NCBI RefSeq assembly: GCF_028583425.1
Contig: NC_072795.1
Coordinates: 74,910,001 to 74,974,000 of the forward strand
Length of the DNA: 64,000 nt
Direction of reading: 5' to 3'
Source of the DNA: Eublepharis macularius
Lineage: Eukaryota; Chordata; Lepidosauria; Squamata; Eublepharidae
Positions 9,493 to 21,189 of this stretch are shown here, one piece after another. Both the position numbers and the translations under genes were made by a program. Position 1 is the stretch's first letter, and every line of letters begins with the position of its first letter. The notes under the pieces were generated by a model. The model was not told where the DNA came from. It saw nothing but the letters and a program-made list of their open reading frames with translations, and made no database searches.

Positions 9493-9651
9493 CCCTCCCA
9501 CCACTCCCTTGTTTGCAGCAGTACAGGTTTTGCCGGTCGCCGGTTTCGGGGCCAGGTAGGAATTTTTTCGCCCTTCGCCTGTTTGGCTGTTGGTGAGGGG
9601 TGTTTTTTGCCTACCTTGTACTGCTGGGGTTAGAGATAGGCTGTTTATAGT
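9493..9651 (+). other. Spacer between A2 and B2
   Basis: 159 bp found once in this element. It includes 'ggggccaggtaggaattttt' and 'gcctaccttgtactgctggg'. A diverged copy is in the minus-strand Ngaro fragment at 31870-32040, so the spacer is an old part of the family. No coding capacity. Confidence 0.75.
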
Positions 9652-10091
9652 TGGCAGGTTAGTTGGGGTAGGCAGAGCGGGCCGGTGGGCACCCGGTGGC
9701 ATTTCCCCATTGGTGGGGAATGGGGGCCTGTTACGGATCAGCGGCGGGCTTTACGGCTGCCAGCAGAGAGGGCAGGCTGCCCTGGGTCCCCCTGGAAAAG
9801 GCCTTCCCTCGGGCTTTACGGCTGGGGTGTATGGTGCTTTAAAGGGGGGAACCATTCGCCTGGCCGGCTGGGTTACAGCCATGCATGCATGGCTCGCACC
9901 TGAGGCAGGGGGTGCTCGCCCATGCAGTTCGAGGAGCAGGTCTGGTTGACCCCTCGCTCTAACTGTACCGCTAGTTACCCTTGCCGTTATTATGCTGTTA
10001 GGTTATTCAATTATAAATAAATCGGTCAGAAATGGCCCTGTTTTTACCCAAGCCTTGTGTCCGTCTCTTTGTTCCAAATGGGAGGGCAAAT
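9652..10091 (+). repeat. Ngaro split direct repeat B2 (right terminus)
   Basis: Second copy of the 440-bp B repeat. It ends in GGGAGGGCAAAT and then runs into AT-rich flank (tgtaaattgc), which fixes the right boundary of the element. Confidence 0.93.
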
Positions 10092-10499
10092 TGTAAATTG
10101 CATTGGCAAATCTCAGATGATGGTAGAAGTAATGTAATTTACATTTACATTTGATTCAATACATTTTGAATTTGTTTATGATACTTTGGTGAAATTGTAG
10201 ATTTGAATTGTGCAATTTTCAGTAAAAATTCATCTGCTTTTTATTTAGGAAAAAATTACAGCTCTTGAGTAGCAGTGTTTACCTAAAGATCCAAGGTAGG
10301 TTCAGAAAACATAGTATGAAATGAGATGATGCTTCTTAGTCTCCAGATGGTGTGATGGCAGAGAATGGTTGAAAGAAATAACTGTTTAGAAATGATTGGT
10401 TTATAAAGCTTCAAGTAAAATCTGAATTATTAATCCTGGAAATGTGAAACATACTAACCCAGCCTGCAAACTCAGTAAACATGCAAATATATATAAACT
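10092..10499. other. No gene recognised
   Basis: AT-rich flank of the Ngaro insertion; no domain or clear repeat. Confidence 0.5.
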
Positions 10500-11280
10500 A
10501 ATGTAGTGTAGTGGTTAGAGTGTCAGACTAGAAGACCTAGGCTCCAATCTCCACTACACCATGAAGCTTGCTGAGTGATAAGATTGACAGGTCTCCCCCA
10601 GACAACCTCCAGGCAACCCCCCAGACCACTGCTGCTGCTCAGTAGGCTGCTATGGGAAAAATGCAGAAAAAAATCGCCAACACATTGATGGTGTGAAATC
10701 ATTTCTGGGGTGAACCCAGAAGTGATGCCATGCTGCTGTAGGATTCAGTGGAAATTCTATGGTAAAACCACAGAGTGTCTGCTGAATTCTAGAGCAGCGT
10801 GACATCACTTCTGGGTTTGCCCTAGAAATGATGTCATGTCATTGAGTGACAGCACTCCCTTATCTGGGGTGGTGTTGGAGGATGCAACATCTACTCCCCT
10901 CCCTGTGAAAGCTGCCCACCACTGTTTGTTTTTCAGCTGCTGTTACTGTGCTGCTATATCTAGTTGTACTGCTGTATTGCTTGTAATATGGAAAGTTTTA
11001 AAATGATTTTAAGGTTGTTATCTGCCCTGAGTCCACTTGCGGGGAGGGCGGAATACAAATATGATATAAATAAATAAAAATAAGTAAATAAAATCTCTGC
11101 TCCCCCATTCTCCGGTTGGGTGCCAGCCACTCTACTTGGTGACCTTGGGGCAGTCACTCTCTCTCAGCCTAACCTACCTCACAAGATTTTTATTTTGAGG
11201 ATAAAATGGGGAAGGGAGAACCATGTATATTGCCCTGAGCTCCTTATCAGAAACACAGAATAAAAATGTATTGTATAGAG
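10500..11280 (+). repeat. tRNA-derived SINE, interrupted
   Basis: The head at 10500-10580 has 'tgtagtggttagagtgtcag' and 'ggctccaatctccactac' (A- and B-box-like, tRNA-derived). The body resumes at about 11136 with 'ttggtgaccttggggcagtc' and 'cagcctaacctacctcacaa'. The interruption at 10581-11135 is a composite of a MITE-like segment and a LINE tail. The same SINE type recurs in this window at 18930, 24340, 26525, 42305 and 44857. Confidence 0.65.
10581..11135 (+). repeat. Composite insertion: MITE-like segment plus LINE 3' tail
   Basis: 10670-10860 carries paired 'catcacttctgggttt / gaacccagaagtgatg' motifs in inverted orientation, resembling 21220-21380. 10990-11095 is a squamate LINE tail ('ctgccctgagtccacttgcg' then a run of aaataaa units). 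It splits the SINE at 10500-11280. Confidence 0.5.
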
Positions 11281-12082
11281 AGAATACACATTTGGAAGGC
11301 AAAACTACTTTGGGGATGTGAGATTTGGAGTTTGGAAACCACTGAAAAGATAATTCTTTTCAGTGGTTCTTTTCAGTGGTTCTTTTCACATATCTACATG
11401 TAATGTCTGTAGCAGAAAGATTCCACCCTTTATTAGATGCCATTTTAAGCGAGTTAGGTTGATCCAATTCCATTTTTCTTAACACCAAAGCTAGAGCTAA
11501 ACTGAATTGTTTAGTGGCATGTGAATGTGGAATTTTTGTGACTGACATTCCCAGTTGCAACCCCCAACCACACGTTAGAGTTAAAGCATGTACATCTCGC
11601 ATGCACATGGGTACATTGGTTTGTAAATAAAGAGCCAACACCCATCCACTTCCCTGCCAATTTGAGACTCCTCCCCCAAATTCCTGCCCAGCTCCAAACT
11701 GACTAGCTATACCATTACTACTTTACATGCTGAGAGGCATTATGAAAGTCTGGCTTGAATGTGTGGGAAGGAGATAAACAGCCTTAAAACCCATTGTTAG
11801 ATTGGCCAACAGAGCCCCAGCAGCAAGGCCAACCCATCCCAGGCAGCTGGCTGTTTTGAAATGTGATGAGAACCAGATATACCCCCCACACTTGCCTTCT
11901 TGCTGTGCCCGCTTTCCTCAGTCTGCTCATCCACCCCTCTTCTCACTGCTCAGCCCACCCAGCCCCCTTCTCACTGCCCAGGTCATTCCTTGCTGCCCTG
12001 CTTGCCCACCCATCGTCCTTCTTGGTATTTTCCCCACTTACCCCAAGTTTGCAGAAAAATTTCTGTAGTTTGTACATGGCTT
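11281..12082. other. No gene recognised
   Basis: Contains a short local duplication (ttcttttcagtgg three times near 11350-11390) and a C-rich stretch at 11870-12040. No coding domain. Confidence 0.45.
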
Positions 12083-12368
12083 AGGGTTGCCAGGTCCCTA
12101 GAGCCTCCTGGTGGAGGGGGGAGGCCTGGTACTCACCCTACACATGCTCCTTGTGTGTGCTGTACCAACCTCACTACTGGTCACTTCAAAAAGTGATGCT
12201 GTTGTGCCCCACTGGGAGCTCTCCAGCTGCATATTTGCCCAGGTTGCCTGCTGATGGAGAACAGTCACTGGGCGGCTTGCCACCTCCCACCAATTGCCAA
12301 TGATTGGTGGGCAATGGGGCAAATCACTGTGAGTTTGCCCACCACTGGCAGGCACCTAGGATCTCTAA
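12083..12368 (+). mobile_element. hAT-type MITE, 'AGGGTTGCC' family, copy 1
   Basis: Starts AGGGTTGCCAGG and ends in a degenerate CTCTAA. It is flanked by catggctt / catggctc (7 of 8 match), an 8-bp target duplication as made by hAT transposases. 286 bp, no coding capacity. Confidence 0.7.
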
Positions 12369-13767
12369 CATGGCTCCAGTATATAGATTTAACAACCTGC
12401 AGATGAAGCCATGTTGACTATTAGATATATTAGATATATTGATTGATGTTCTTATACTATCATCTGGGAACTGTAATTCAACATGTGCCAACACGATAAA
12501 TCATTGATGAATACTGCCAACTGCATTGCTGCAAAATTATCACGTGATCTCTAATGTAGTTGATTTTATGATATATATCCTGTCCTTTACAATCCTGTGA
12601 CTTACATAATCCAAGCAAGCTAGAGAATTATGAACCGGAATAATTTATTTGATTTAATGCATTTTTATCTCACCTTTCCCCCAACAAATTATCAGTGTGA
12701 AGTGCTCAATGTGAGATGAAATAGGTATTGCAAACAGGGCAAGTTCAACTTTTGAACACCTATTTTGCAAACTTTAAATTAACACTAAAAATAGTGTAGC
12801 CTTTGGCTTGAATTTAGTAACAATGCATTACATTTGAACTATGTTGTCCTTTAAGCAATTCAGAGTTCTCAGCCTCCTTCATACTGGGCTGGGCTGGGCT
12901 GGGCTATAACAGAATTCTATACTATACTGTAGCAGAATATCTCAAATGCCACCTGAAGAAAATAAATAGGTGCCAGTGTCTTAAGATACTGTCTAGTTAT
13001 TCCATTATCCATAGGTAGGGATGAACAGTTTGTGCCTTTATATGTTCCACTCTGAAATCAAAAGTGATAACCACTTTGTTTTGCCCTTGAATTGTATTGT
13101 GCCCTACTTTGACAGCCATTGAACTGAATAAAGTAATAATGGGCACATTCAATAGACTTGATTCTCATTCACCACTGGGTGGGGAGACAGCAAATCTCCA
13201 TAAGCTTCTTACCTGTTTTGTGGGCAGACCCAAGACTTCAATCTTCAGTCTGCTATATCTTCAGTTGCCCTCTTCCCCTCTGTGATCTTGGTATGTGAAG
13301 TTTACAGGATGTGAAATATTATCACTCTATAATCTCTTCATGAGAAAAAGGAGGAAAGTCTGCTTCCCCAGGGATTTTATAAGGTACTTTTCACTGGTGT
13401 TTATTTCAGAAAAGGTAAGAGAAAAACAAGGTGTTTGATTACAAATACTGAAAGGGCTTACTTTTTAAATAAACTGCTATTGGTCTGTCAAAACCTGTAA
13501 TACATAGAAAGTAGAGCCTGAATGGAGATTTTTTTTTAGTACATTTGTACCCTACCCTTCTTTAGGATTGCCAGGCCTCTGTGGGCAACCTCTGCAAGCT
13601 TTTGGGTGTGGGGTATGGACAGTGTCATATCACACATGTCAACATCAATTCCAGGCTGATACTCAAAAGGGACATCACTGTGCCACAGTGATGCTCTAGG
13701 AATCTCATAAAACTCTATACTAAAACCATATGATAAAACCATCAAGATTTTGGGGATTACTACAGCA
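12369..13767. other. No gene recognised; possible truncated MITE end
   Basis: AT-rich. At 12885-12905 'gggct' is repeated four times. At 13564 'aggattgccaggcctctgtg' resembles the left end of the AGGGTTGCC family, but no right end or duplication was found. Confidence 0.4.
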
Positions 13768-14055
13768 CAGGGCCAGTTCTAGGTTTTGAGGGACTTCAGG
13801 CAGAAAATCTGGGGGCTCTCCCTTGCCTATACCCAGGCCCTTTGCCTACACTTCTCTTCCTGCCCATGCACCTACAAGATACCCAGGCTTGTTCTTTCTC
13901 GCCTGCTTGTAAACTGTCCTGCCATCCACCTGTTTACTGACAATGTGTACAGCTGGCAGTATCACCTCCATGCCCACCAGGAGTACTGCCTCCACTATGT
14001 GCCACCTACATTCCCTGGTGGCAGTGGGCAGTGGTGGAACTGGAGGAGTTCTTGT

Positions 14056-14383
14056 TGTAGGCTCTGGTATATCTTAGGAATGATCTTGAGTCTGATTAAG
14101 GAGTGAATGAAGAGAATTTATTCAGGACCTACAACTTTGACAGAAAGGAGAGAAACAGAATAGATACTAACTACCTCAGTAAAAAGGGAGGAGGGACTTC
14201 CAGGAAGAGGGAGGAAGCAGGAAGTAGCCTAAGAATACCAACCTGGAGACATGAAAGAAGGACAGAAGAGAGGAGGAAAGAAGGATCCCACTCTGCCATC
14301 TATCTAACTGTCAGACCTGCTGCCCCTTGCAGATATTCTGTGTCTTCTGCCTTCTCTGTATACAAGACATTGTATTTCCAACA
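14056..14383 (-). repeat. Copia 3' LTR
   Basis: 328 bp. On the minus strand it begins TGTTGG and ends CCTACA. Immediately upstream on the coding strand is the purine-rich CTGAGAAGAGG (14394-14384), a likely polypurine tract. Confidence 0.9.
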
Positions 14384-14394
14384 CCTCTTCTCAG
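14384..14394 (-). promoter_or_regulatory. Copia polypurine tract
   Basis: CTGAGAAGAGG on the minus strand abuts the 3' LTR, where the primer for plus-strand DNA synthesis is expected. Confidence 0.6.
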
Positions 14395-14397
14395 GGT

Positions 14398-17369
14398 CTA
14401 GTGTACAGAGTCCACAAGGTTTAATTTGTTGTGTAGACTTTCAAACTTATCTTTAGGGAGGGGCTTAGTAAGTATATCAGCAATCTTCTCTTCTGTGCGG
14501 CAATACTCCAACTCAGTAAGCCCATCCTCTTGCATATTTCTCACTAGATGTTGTTTCACATCAATATGTTTGGTTCTAGAGTTCATCTTTTCTGTTTGTG
14601 CAAGTTTTACGCACCCTTGATTGTCCTCGAGTTTTATCGGTTTGGGTTCTTCTGTCCCAAAGTCATTCATCAGTTGCAGCATCCACTTCAGTTGTCTGCA
14701 TGCCTCTGCTGCTGATACATATTCAGCTTCAGTCGAGGACAGAGGCAGAGTTTCATGTTTTATGCTACGCCAGCAAACTGCTCCATTGCTGTAAAAGAAT
14801 AAATGTCCACTGATAGACTTTCTGTCCTTGGTATCTCCTGCCCAATCTGCATCCATATATCCCGCCAATCTGGGATTATCACTTGTTGGCAACTTCAGTT
14901 TCAGATGCATAGTCCCATTCAGGTATTTGGGCAGTCTCTTTACTGCATTACAATCTCTTTTGCTTGGTGATTCAACCTTCCTGCACAACATGCCAACTGC
15001 TGCTGCTATATCTGGACATGTTAGTGTACTTATGTACAGCAATTTTCCAATTGCTTCCCTATATTGTTTATTGTTGGGCAGGAGTTCATCATTTCCTTGT
15101 TGCTTCAGGTTACTTCCATAGGAGAATCTGCTGGCTTCCAATTTTTCATTTGCATATATTCCAGAAGCTCTAGGACTTTCTGTTTGGCCAAGAAGATAGC
15201 TCCCAGGTAGTAGGTGATAACTCCTAACTCTTTCACTTCAACCTCTTGACTCAGATGTTGGACTATTTCGTTGTAGTCCTTCTCTTCATAACACAAAATC
15301 AGATCGTCAACATAAATCAGAATGTAAGTCCATCTATTGTCTTGGTACCTTGAGTAAAGGCATTGTTCAGCTTTGCCTTGTTTAAAACCTTCTTTGATCA
15401 ACATTTGGTGTAGTTTTTCATTCTAACACCGTTTGAGCCCATATAAGCTCTTTTGCAGTTTACACATGAGATGCCTGTCCTGAGATTGTTTAAATCCTGG
15501 TGGCTCTTCCATGTAAACTTCCTATTTTTTTTCACCATGCAGAAAAGCTGTTTTTATGTCTAGAGGCTTCACGTGCATCTTTTGTGCTGCAGCTATACTC
15601 AGGAGCACCCTTATTGAAGTGTGCCTCACCACTGGTGTGAAGGTCTCATTGTAGTCTTCACTGTATTTCTATGTGTAGCCTTTGGCAACCAATCTCGCCT
15701 TGTATCTTTGCACTTTGCCTTCTGCATTACATTTGGTCTTAAAAATCCACTTGCACCCAATTGTTCTCTTCCCTGGAGGGAGTTCTTCAAGGGTCCATGT
15801 CTAATTTTTTATGAGAGATTCAATCTCTTCCTCTGCAGTCCTTCTTCATTTCTCTGGGAGGCATTTTTATGTCTTCCCATGTGGCGGGTTCAGGCACAAC
15901 TTCTGTCTTTGCCAGATAGGAAAGTCTTTTCAGTGGTATGTTTTTGTTTACACTCTCTGATCACCTGATTCTTGGCTCTTCAGCCCCTTCTGGCTCTGCA
16001 GCCCCTTCTGGCTCTACAGGTTCCACTGCTGTGTTGTGTGTGCAGTCCGTGATGGATAGCTGTACTGCTCTTTGTTGCTGTTCTTCATTTTCTCCTGTTG
16101 GTGCACTTTCACCAATGCCTGCTATCTTGCTTTCATTAACATAGACAATGTGGCAGATTTTTATAGTTTCAGTCTTTGGGTTAAGGATTTGGTATCCTCT
16201 ACATCCTTGTGCATAACCCACAACAATTCCTTCTTCTGCTCAGAGAGCCATCTTAGACCTTTTTTCTGGAACATAACTGTAGGCTTTTGATCCAAAAACC
16301 TTCTGGTGATTCACAGTTGGTTTGTACCCATACCCTAGTTCATGTGGGGTACCGCTTGCATCTTTGGTGGGCAGTCTATTTTGCAGGTAGGTTGCAGTGT
16401 TAATTGCTTCTTCCCAGAATTTCTCAGGCAGCCCTGCTTCAAGGAGCATGCACCTACTCATTTCAGTGAGAGTGATTCTTTCTCTCTGCTATTCCGTTCT
16501 GCTCTGGCATGTATGGCACTGTGACTTGATGCTGAACCCTTGTTCAATTATGTAATTTTGCATTTCATGTCCTACATATTCACCTCCATTGTCAGTGTAG
16601 AGTGCCAATGGCCCTCTCTCGAATCTGTTACTGACCATTGCTATGTAAGCTTTAAATTTTCTCAGCACTTGATTTTTCTCCCTGATCATGTATGTTACAG
16701 TATACTTGGAGAATGCATCAATGAAGGTGAGAATATATTTGTTGCCACTTGGTGTCACTATTCTCATTGGACCACATAGGTCACTGTGTAATAAATCTGA
16801 TGGCTGCTTTGCCTAATTTTCCTCAGCTCCTTTCCCTTTAAAGCTGGGTCTGATTGCTTTGCTTTTAATGCACCATATACATTTTTCTTCAAAAACACAC
16901 TTTGTAAACTGCATGCCTTTCATCAGATTATTGCTTTGAAATTGGCTATTGCATTTATATCTTGATGCCTAAACTGCCTGTGCCAAATTAATGAGCAGTT
17001 CTTATGTTTCTAGGTCTCCTTTGCACTTACAAAGTCAGCTACTTGCTGGCACATTTCCAGGGCATTCAGACTGTTCCTCTTTTTAGCTACAGCTATTATT
17101 TCTCTGTCCTCCTTAATGAGACATTGTTTCCCAAAAGATACTTTCATGTTTTTCTCTGCAAGCTCACTTACAGAAAGCAGGCTAGTTTCCAAATTTGGCA
17201 CACAGAAGCACTTCGTTAGCAAGATTTCCTGGGTCTGTTCGTTTGGAAGTTTGCATCTTAATGTTCCAGATCCTATGCCTGCTATTTCTACAGATCTACC
17301 ATCTGCTACACACAACACCTCCCTTTTTTCTTCCTTTAGCGTTTCAAAGAAAGCTTTATTCCCTGTCAT
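14398..17369 (-). pseudogene. Copia pol remnant: protease, integrase, reverse transcriptase, RNase H
   Basis: Broken frames, read on the minus strand from high to low coordinates. 17369-17010 is a protease/pre-integrase region with ADGRSVEIAGIGSGTL and LLSVSELAEKN. 16767-16489 holds the integrase core with FIDAFSKYTVTYM (Asp) and TDNGGEYV (Asp). 16461-16240 shows LPEKFWEEAINTATYLQNRL, typical of copia integrase. 15404-15105 is reverse transcriptase with ILIYVDDLILC (YVDD). 15141-14398 is the RT end and copia RNase H, with CPDIAAAVGMLCRK, YMDADWAGD, SSTEAEYVSAAEA and DILTKPLPKDK. At least five frame changes or stops separate these blocks, so no active polyprotein can be made. The RNase H block is the longest preserved (247 codons). 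Confidence 0.88.
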
Positions 17370-17396
17370 GTGAGCTGTACATACAGAGTAAATATA

Positions 17397-18220
17397 CTAA
17401 AATTGCTCTCCAGGTTCTCTTTCTGCTAGCATAAAGCATTTCTTTGCAGGTTTTGGTTTGTCCCATTGGAAATTCCTCCCTGCTCCTTCTTTTTCTCTCT
17501 GGGAGGAATCCTTTAGTTTGGAGAGAGTGCAGTTCTTATTGAAGTGACTGCCTTTCCCACGTTCATGACAAAATGCTTCAGCTTTCTTGCTTAACTTTAC
17601 AACACCCATAGAACTTTCACAGTCCTTTGGTCCAGACCCTCTGTTTGAATTCTGGAATTCCTTATGTCTATTATACTCCTCTAGCATGCTTATGGCTTGA
17701 CTCAGAATCAAACTTTTCTTAGCTTCTACTTTATTTATGAAACTTTCATACTCTAGTTGCAGGATGATCAGCAACAGTACTATCAGATTTTCTTCAAGGA
17801 GATCTTTTCCAGCTGAGCAAAGCTGCTAGACTAAAGCCAGGAAATCACCCATGTGCTCACACAAGCTCTGATGCTCTTCTATTCTAATACTGAACAACTT
17901 CCTTTGTAAAACATTCTACTCTTAAGTGAAGTATCTACATAAAGTCTTTGAACTTCTTCCCAGATATTTTTAGCTTTATCAATATGAATCACTTGCAAAA
18001 CATCCTCCAAACCTTTAAACAGGATCCCTTTGGCTTTGTTGCTGTTTTCATCCCATTTTCTTTGCATTTCAGGTTCCTCATTTGCTGGTCTTGGATCTTT
18101 AATTGCATCCCAAACTCCTTGTTCCATGAGATGGGTCTGCATGTGGGCTTTCCAGATTACATAGTTTCTTTCGTTCAGCCTTTCTATTACTGAAACTTGC
18201 TGAATGCTATAGGTGGCCAT
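17397..18220 (-). pseudogene. Copia gag remnant
   Basis: The likely start is the ATG at 18220 (MATYSIQQVSVIERLNERN). A copia-type capsid N-terminus follows, with NYVIWKAHMQTHLMEQGVWD and KAKNIWEEVQRLYV. The frame breaks near 17880 and resumes by 17774. A nucleocapsid-like FCHERGKGSHFNKNC remains at about 17570. The zinc knuckle CX2CX4HX4C has lost its second Cys and its spacing, so it would not bind zinc normally. Confidence 0.75.
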
Positions 18221-18298
18221 TTTGTCCCCCCCCCTCACACACAGCTCATGAGGGGAGCCTCTGGTGAGTCTTATTCCTTTAATCAGAGATCAATCTAC

Positions 18299-18317
18299 AA
18301 ACCATCCTCTGCTACCA
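18299..18317 (-). promoter_or_regulatory. Copia primer-binding site (initiator tRNA-Met)
   Basis: Directly next to the 5' LTR the minus strand reads TGGTAGCAGAGGATGGTTT. These 19 bases are complementary to the 3' end, including CCA, of vertebrate initiator methionine tRNA as I recall it. This fixes the transcription direction. Confidence 0.85.
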
Positions 18318-18645
18318 TGTAGGCTCTGGTATATCTTAGGAATGATCTTGAGTCTGATTAAAGAGTGAATGAAGAGAGTTTATTCATGAACTACAACTTT
18401 GACAGAAAAGAGATAAACAGAATAAATACTAACTACCCCAGTAAAAAGGGAGGAGGGACTTTCAGGAAGAGGGAGGAAGCAGGAAGTAGCCTGAGAATAC
18501 CAATCTGGAAACATGCAAGAAGGACGGAAAAGAGGAGGAAAGAAAGATCCCACTCTGACATCTATCTAACTGTCAGACCTGCTGCCTCTTGCAGGTATTC
18601 TGTGTCTTCTGCCTTCTCTATACACAAGACATTGTATTTCCAACA
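18318..18645 (-). repeat. Copia 5' LTR
   Basis: 328 bp, same length as the other LTR, about 94% identical by eye. It would carry the promoter for the minus-strand transcript. Confidence 0.9.
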
Positions 18646-18929
18646 CTTGTGAGCAGGGGGGAGAGGTGCATAGGTGGTTGGCTCAGGAAGAATGTGGGTG
18701 GGGGAGTCAGTGGGCCCTGTCAGAAGTCTTGGGCATCAGCAGCTGCCCCATCTCAGGCTATGCTGATGCTGGCCCTGCTCCAGCATCACCCAACATGGTG
18801 ACTTCAGTTTTAGGTCTTCTTCCGGAAGTGATGCTGGCATGTCACACACTGTCCTTCACTCTTATCCCTCCCACTGCTCCATCAAGTGGTGGAAGGGGAG
18901 AGAAACACCAGTGGGAGATCCCCCCCAGA

Positions 18930-19145
18930 ACTGTGTGTAGTCTCTTTATCCTTCTTCCAAGAAGGTCAGGGTAGCATACACGGTCCCTTCCTCCATTTTA
19001 CCTCACAACAAAAATGTGAAGTAGGTTAGGTTGAAAGCGAATGGCTGGCCCAAGGTTACCCAGTCAGCTTCCATGATAGAGTGAGGATTTGAACCTGGGT
19101 CTCCCAGATCCTAGTCCAGTACTCTAGCTGTTATACCACAGAAGA
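18930..19145 (-). repeat. tRNA-derived SINE, minus strand
   Basis: Contains the reversed body 'ggcccaaggttacccagtca' and reversed B-box-like 'gaggatttgaacctgggtct', ending at 'ctagctgttataccacagaa'. Confidence 0.65.
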
Positions 19146-21189
19146 GCAGTCTTTCAGCTGCACTAAAATAACAGCCCTGGAATAATATTTTTGCATGAGG
19201 ATATATGGTGATGTAATTAAGAGAACCATTTTTGCAGAAATTGAGTTATTTTTGTGTTAATTGTAATGGTTTACAACAGTCTACCTTTGTTAGTATGAGT
19301 CTAGCTGGAAACCTTATATAAGAGGACAAAAAAACTCAGGTCCAATCTCAGCATCTGGACAACAGCATGACAAAAGCTGCAGTTTACGAAGGAAGTATGG
19401 AAAGTTAAAGCATGTTGAACACTGCCTTTCCTTTGTATGCTGTACTGTCTCCTTTGCATTCACAACTCTATATAACTGTTAAGTTAAAAATCCTTTCTGA
19501 TAGTGGCAGAATTGTACTTCCTCACTTCCAGCCCCCCAACACTTATGCCTTTATCAATTGCAGGTGCTCTGGCAATACCAAGTAAATACAAAGATAAACA
19601 TTGTCCTCTTTCTCTGCGGTGACTCTCACACTGTAAATGTAAGTAATGTGGTTTCAAATGATATGAAAAATATCAAGCAAGTGGAGTAAATTATGACCCA
19701 ACAGGTAAGATGAAAGTGGAAAGTGTTTCACCCATGAAATCTTGCACTTCACTTAATCTGTTAGGCTTTAAGGTGCCACTATACTGTTTTTGGTTTTGGT
19801 TTTGCTGCTGGCTTCTCTACTGGAATTTGCATAGAGGTAGAATATTTATCCTCCGGCATGTTTAACCTTAATTCCTTTTGGCATCTAAAGCCACTGTCCA
19901 GCTGGCAGAAGCCGCGCCAACCCTTGCCCTCAGTGGTGTGCTAAGAATTAATTAAATGAAACAACATAAATGCATTGTATTGCTGGCTTAAGACTTAAAC
20001 TACAGATAGATAGTTGTTGGGTTCTCCAGCAATAACTGGACTTTAAAATATTGCTGGCAGATCAAGCCATACTGTTCCCCCTGGAAAACCAGCAAAAGAC
20101 TTGGTTTCTTTTGATGTGCTCTTACTTCATCTATGAGTTTCCCTATTTATTTGATTTTTTAAATCTTCCTCTTTCACTAAAACATTCAGACATGCCCCCC
20201 TCCCATTTTATCCTTAAAACAATCCTCTGTTAAAATAATCCTAGGAAGAAAGTAAGTTACTAGCCCAAGTCTTCATCTCCAATATGAAGGTATTAATAGT
20301 GGCATCCTTTATAGAATTATTGTAAGGATTATTGTAATAATACATGTGAAGTGCTTTGAACATTGAAAACACGTATTAAATGCTAAATAGTAGCAGCACA
20401 GCATCAAGTCTGAACTGGGGTGGCATTTTTGAGAACTTGCTTTCAAACGTCTCCCTGTATGTATGTTGGGCACCATGTGAGTAGAGAAACCACAGTTGTA
20501 GACATGGTTGCTGAGATGTCTGTTCATCGTATGCATGGTTTGGAACAGACTGTAACTGCTTCAGTCCTCTTTGATAGAGTGAACTTCTTGAAAGTGGAAT
20601 GCTTCACACACTTGGCACTGGAATATTGAATAACCATCACTTTTCTTCTAGCCTGGGGAAAAAAGGCAATGACTATGCAAGTAATTTACAGCTAAAATTA
20701 ATCTGGGAATAAATAGTGTAGTTTTAAAAGAAAAGTATGTACTCAATTTCTTCTGGTAGCAACATTTTACAGAGTTTGGAGTGTATGAGTGCAGAGAGAA
20801 GCTGCAGGAGGGAAGGAATGGTAACAATTTTAAAAAAGGAAATATGGACAGCAGGAGATTCTGCCCTCTTCTCCATTCAGCTTCAACCAATCAGATCTGA
20901 AATGCTGAATGGAATGTTGGAGTAAAGAAAAACAATTTAACATGCAATTACCAACTGAAAAAGGGGAAATTGAGTTTTGGAGACAGAAGGAATAGGTATC
21001 CTGGAATAAGCAGGGAGTGCAGTAGGAACTTTCGAGTATAGCTTAGACAGGCAGTGTTTGGGTGCTGTTCCTTAAAAAAAACCCAGTGAAGTGTTAAGGC
21101 TTGTCTGGATATTGTTTCCAAGTCTGAGATTCTTAGAGAGTATCCTTTGTAACCATTAGGCATAATAAATCTCACAGACAGAATTCACT
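19146..21189. other. No gene recognised; MIR-like tail inside
   Basis: AT-rich, non-coding. 20295-20395 reads like the 3' part of a MIR/CORE-type SINE ('attgtaaggattattgtaat', 'gtgaagtgctttgaacattg'). The rest shows no feature I can support. Confidence 0.45.

Larger units (their letters stand above)
3419..10091 (+). mobile_element. Complete Ngaro-type (DIRS order) tyrosine-recombinase retrotransposon, 6673 bp
   Basis: The layout is A1 (3419-3593), internal genes, B1 (8884-9323), A2 (9318-9492), a 159-bp spacer and B2 (9652-10091). These split direct repeats are typical of Ngaro/PAT-like elements and differ from LTRs or the inverted repeats of DIRS1. Gene order is gag, reverse transcriptase/RNase H, tyrosine recombinase, SGNH hydrolase; a hydrolase frame is known from Ngaro. 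Integration in this group is by tyrosine recombinase through a circular DNA, without an integrase or target-site duplication. By eye the repeat copies differ at one position in A and about two in B, so the insertion is recent. The element is much richer in G+C than its flanks. The same hexamer GCAAAT sits at both outer ends and at the B1/A2 junction. Confidence 0.93.
14056..18645 (-). mobile_element. Complete but decayed Ty1/copia LTR retrotransposon, 4590 bp
   Basis: Two 328-bp LTRs bound the element, each TGTAGG...CCAACA on the plus strand. They are flanked by the 5-bp target duplication CTTGT (14051-14055 and 18646-18650). The coding strand is minus: primer site at 18299-18317, then gag, protease, integrase, reverse transcriptase and RNase H remnants down to 14398. 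The order integrase before reverse transcriptase is the copia order. The LTRs differ at about 21 of 328 positions by eye, so the insertion is old, and the coding region has many stops and frame changes. It sits inside a hAT MITE. Confidence 0.93.
13768..18777 (+). mobile_element. hAT-type MITE split by the copia element
   Basis: Left end CAGGGCCAGTTCTAGG (13768) and right end GATGCTGGCCCTG (to 18777) are terminal inverted repeats. The flanks ctacagca / ctccagca match at 7 of 8 positions. Without the copia insertion (14056-18645 plus one CTTGT) the MITE is about 415 bp. The MITE at 23661-24177 has the same ends. Confidence 0.75.
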
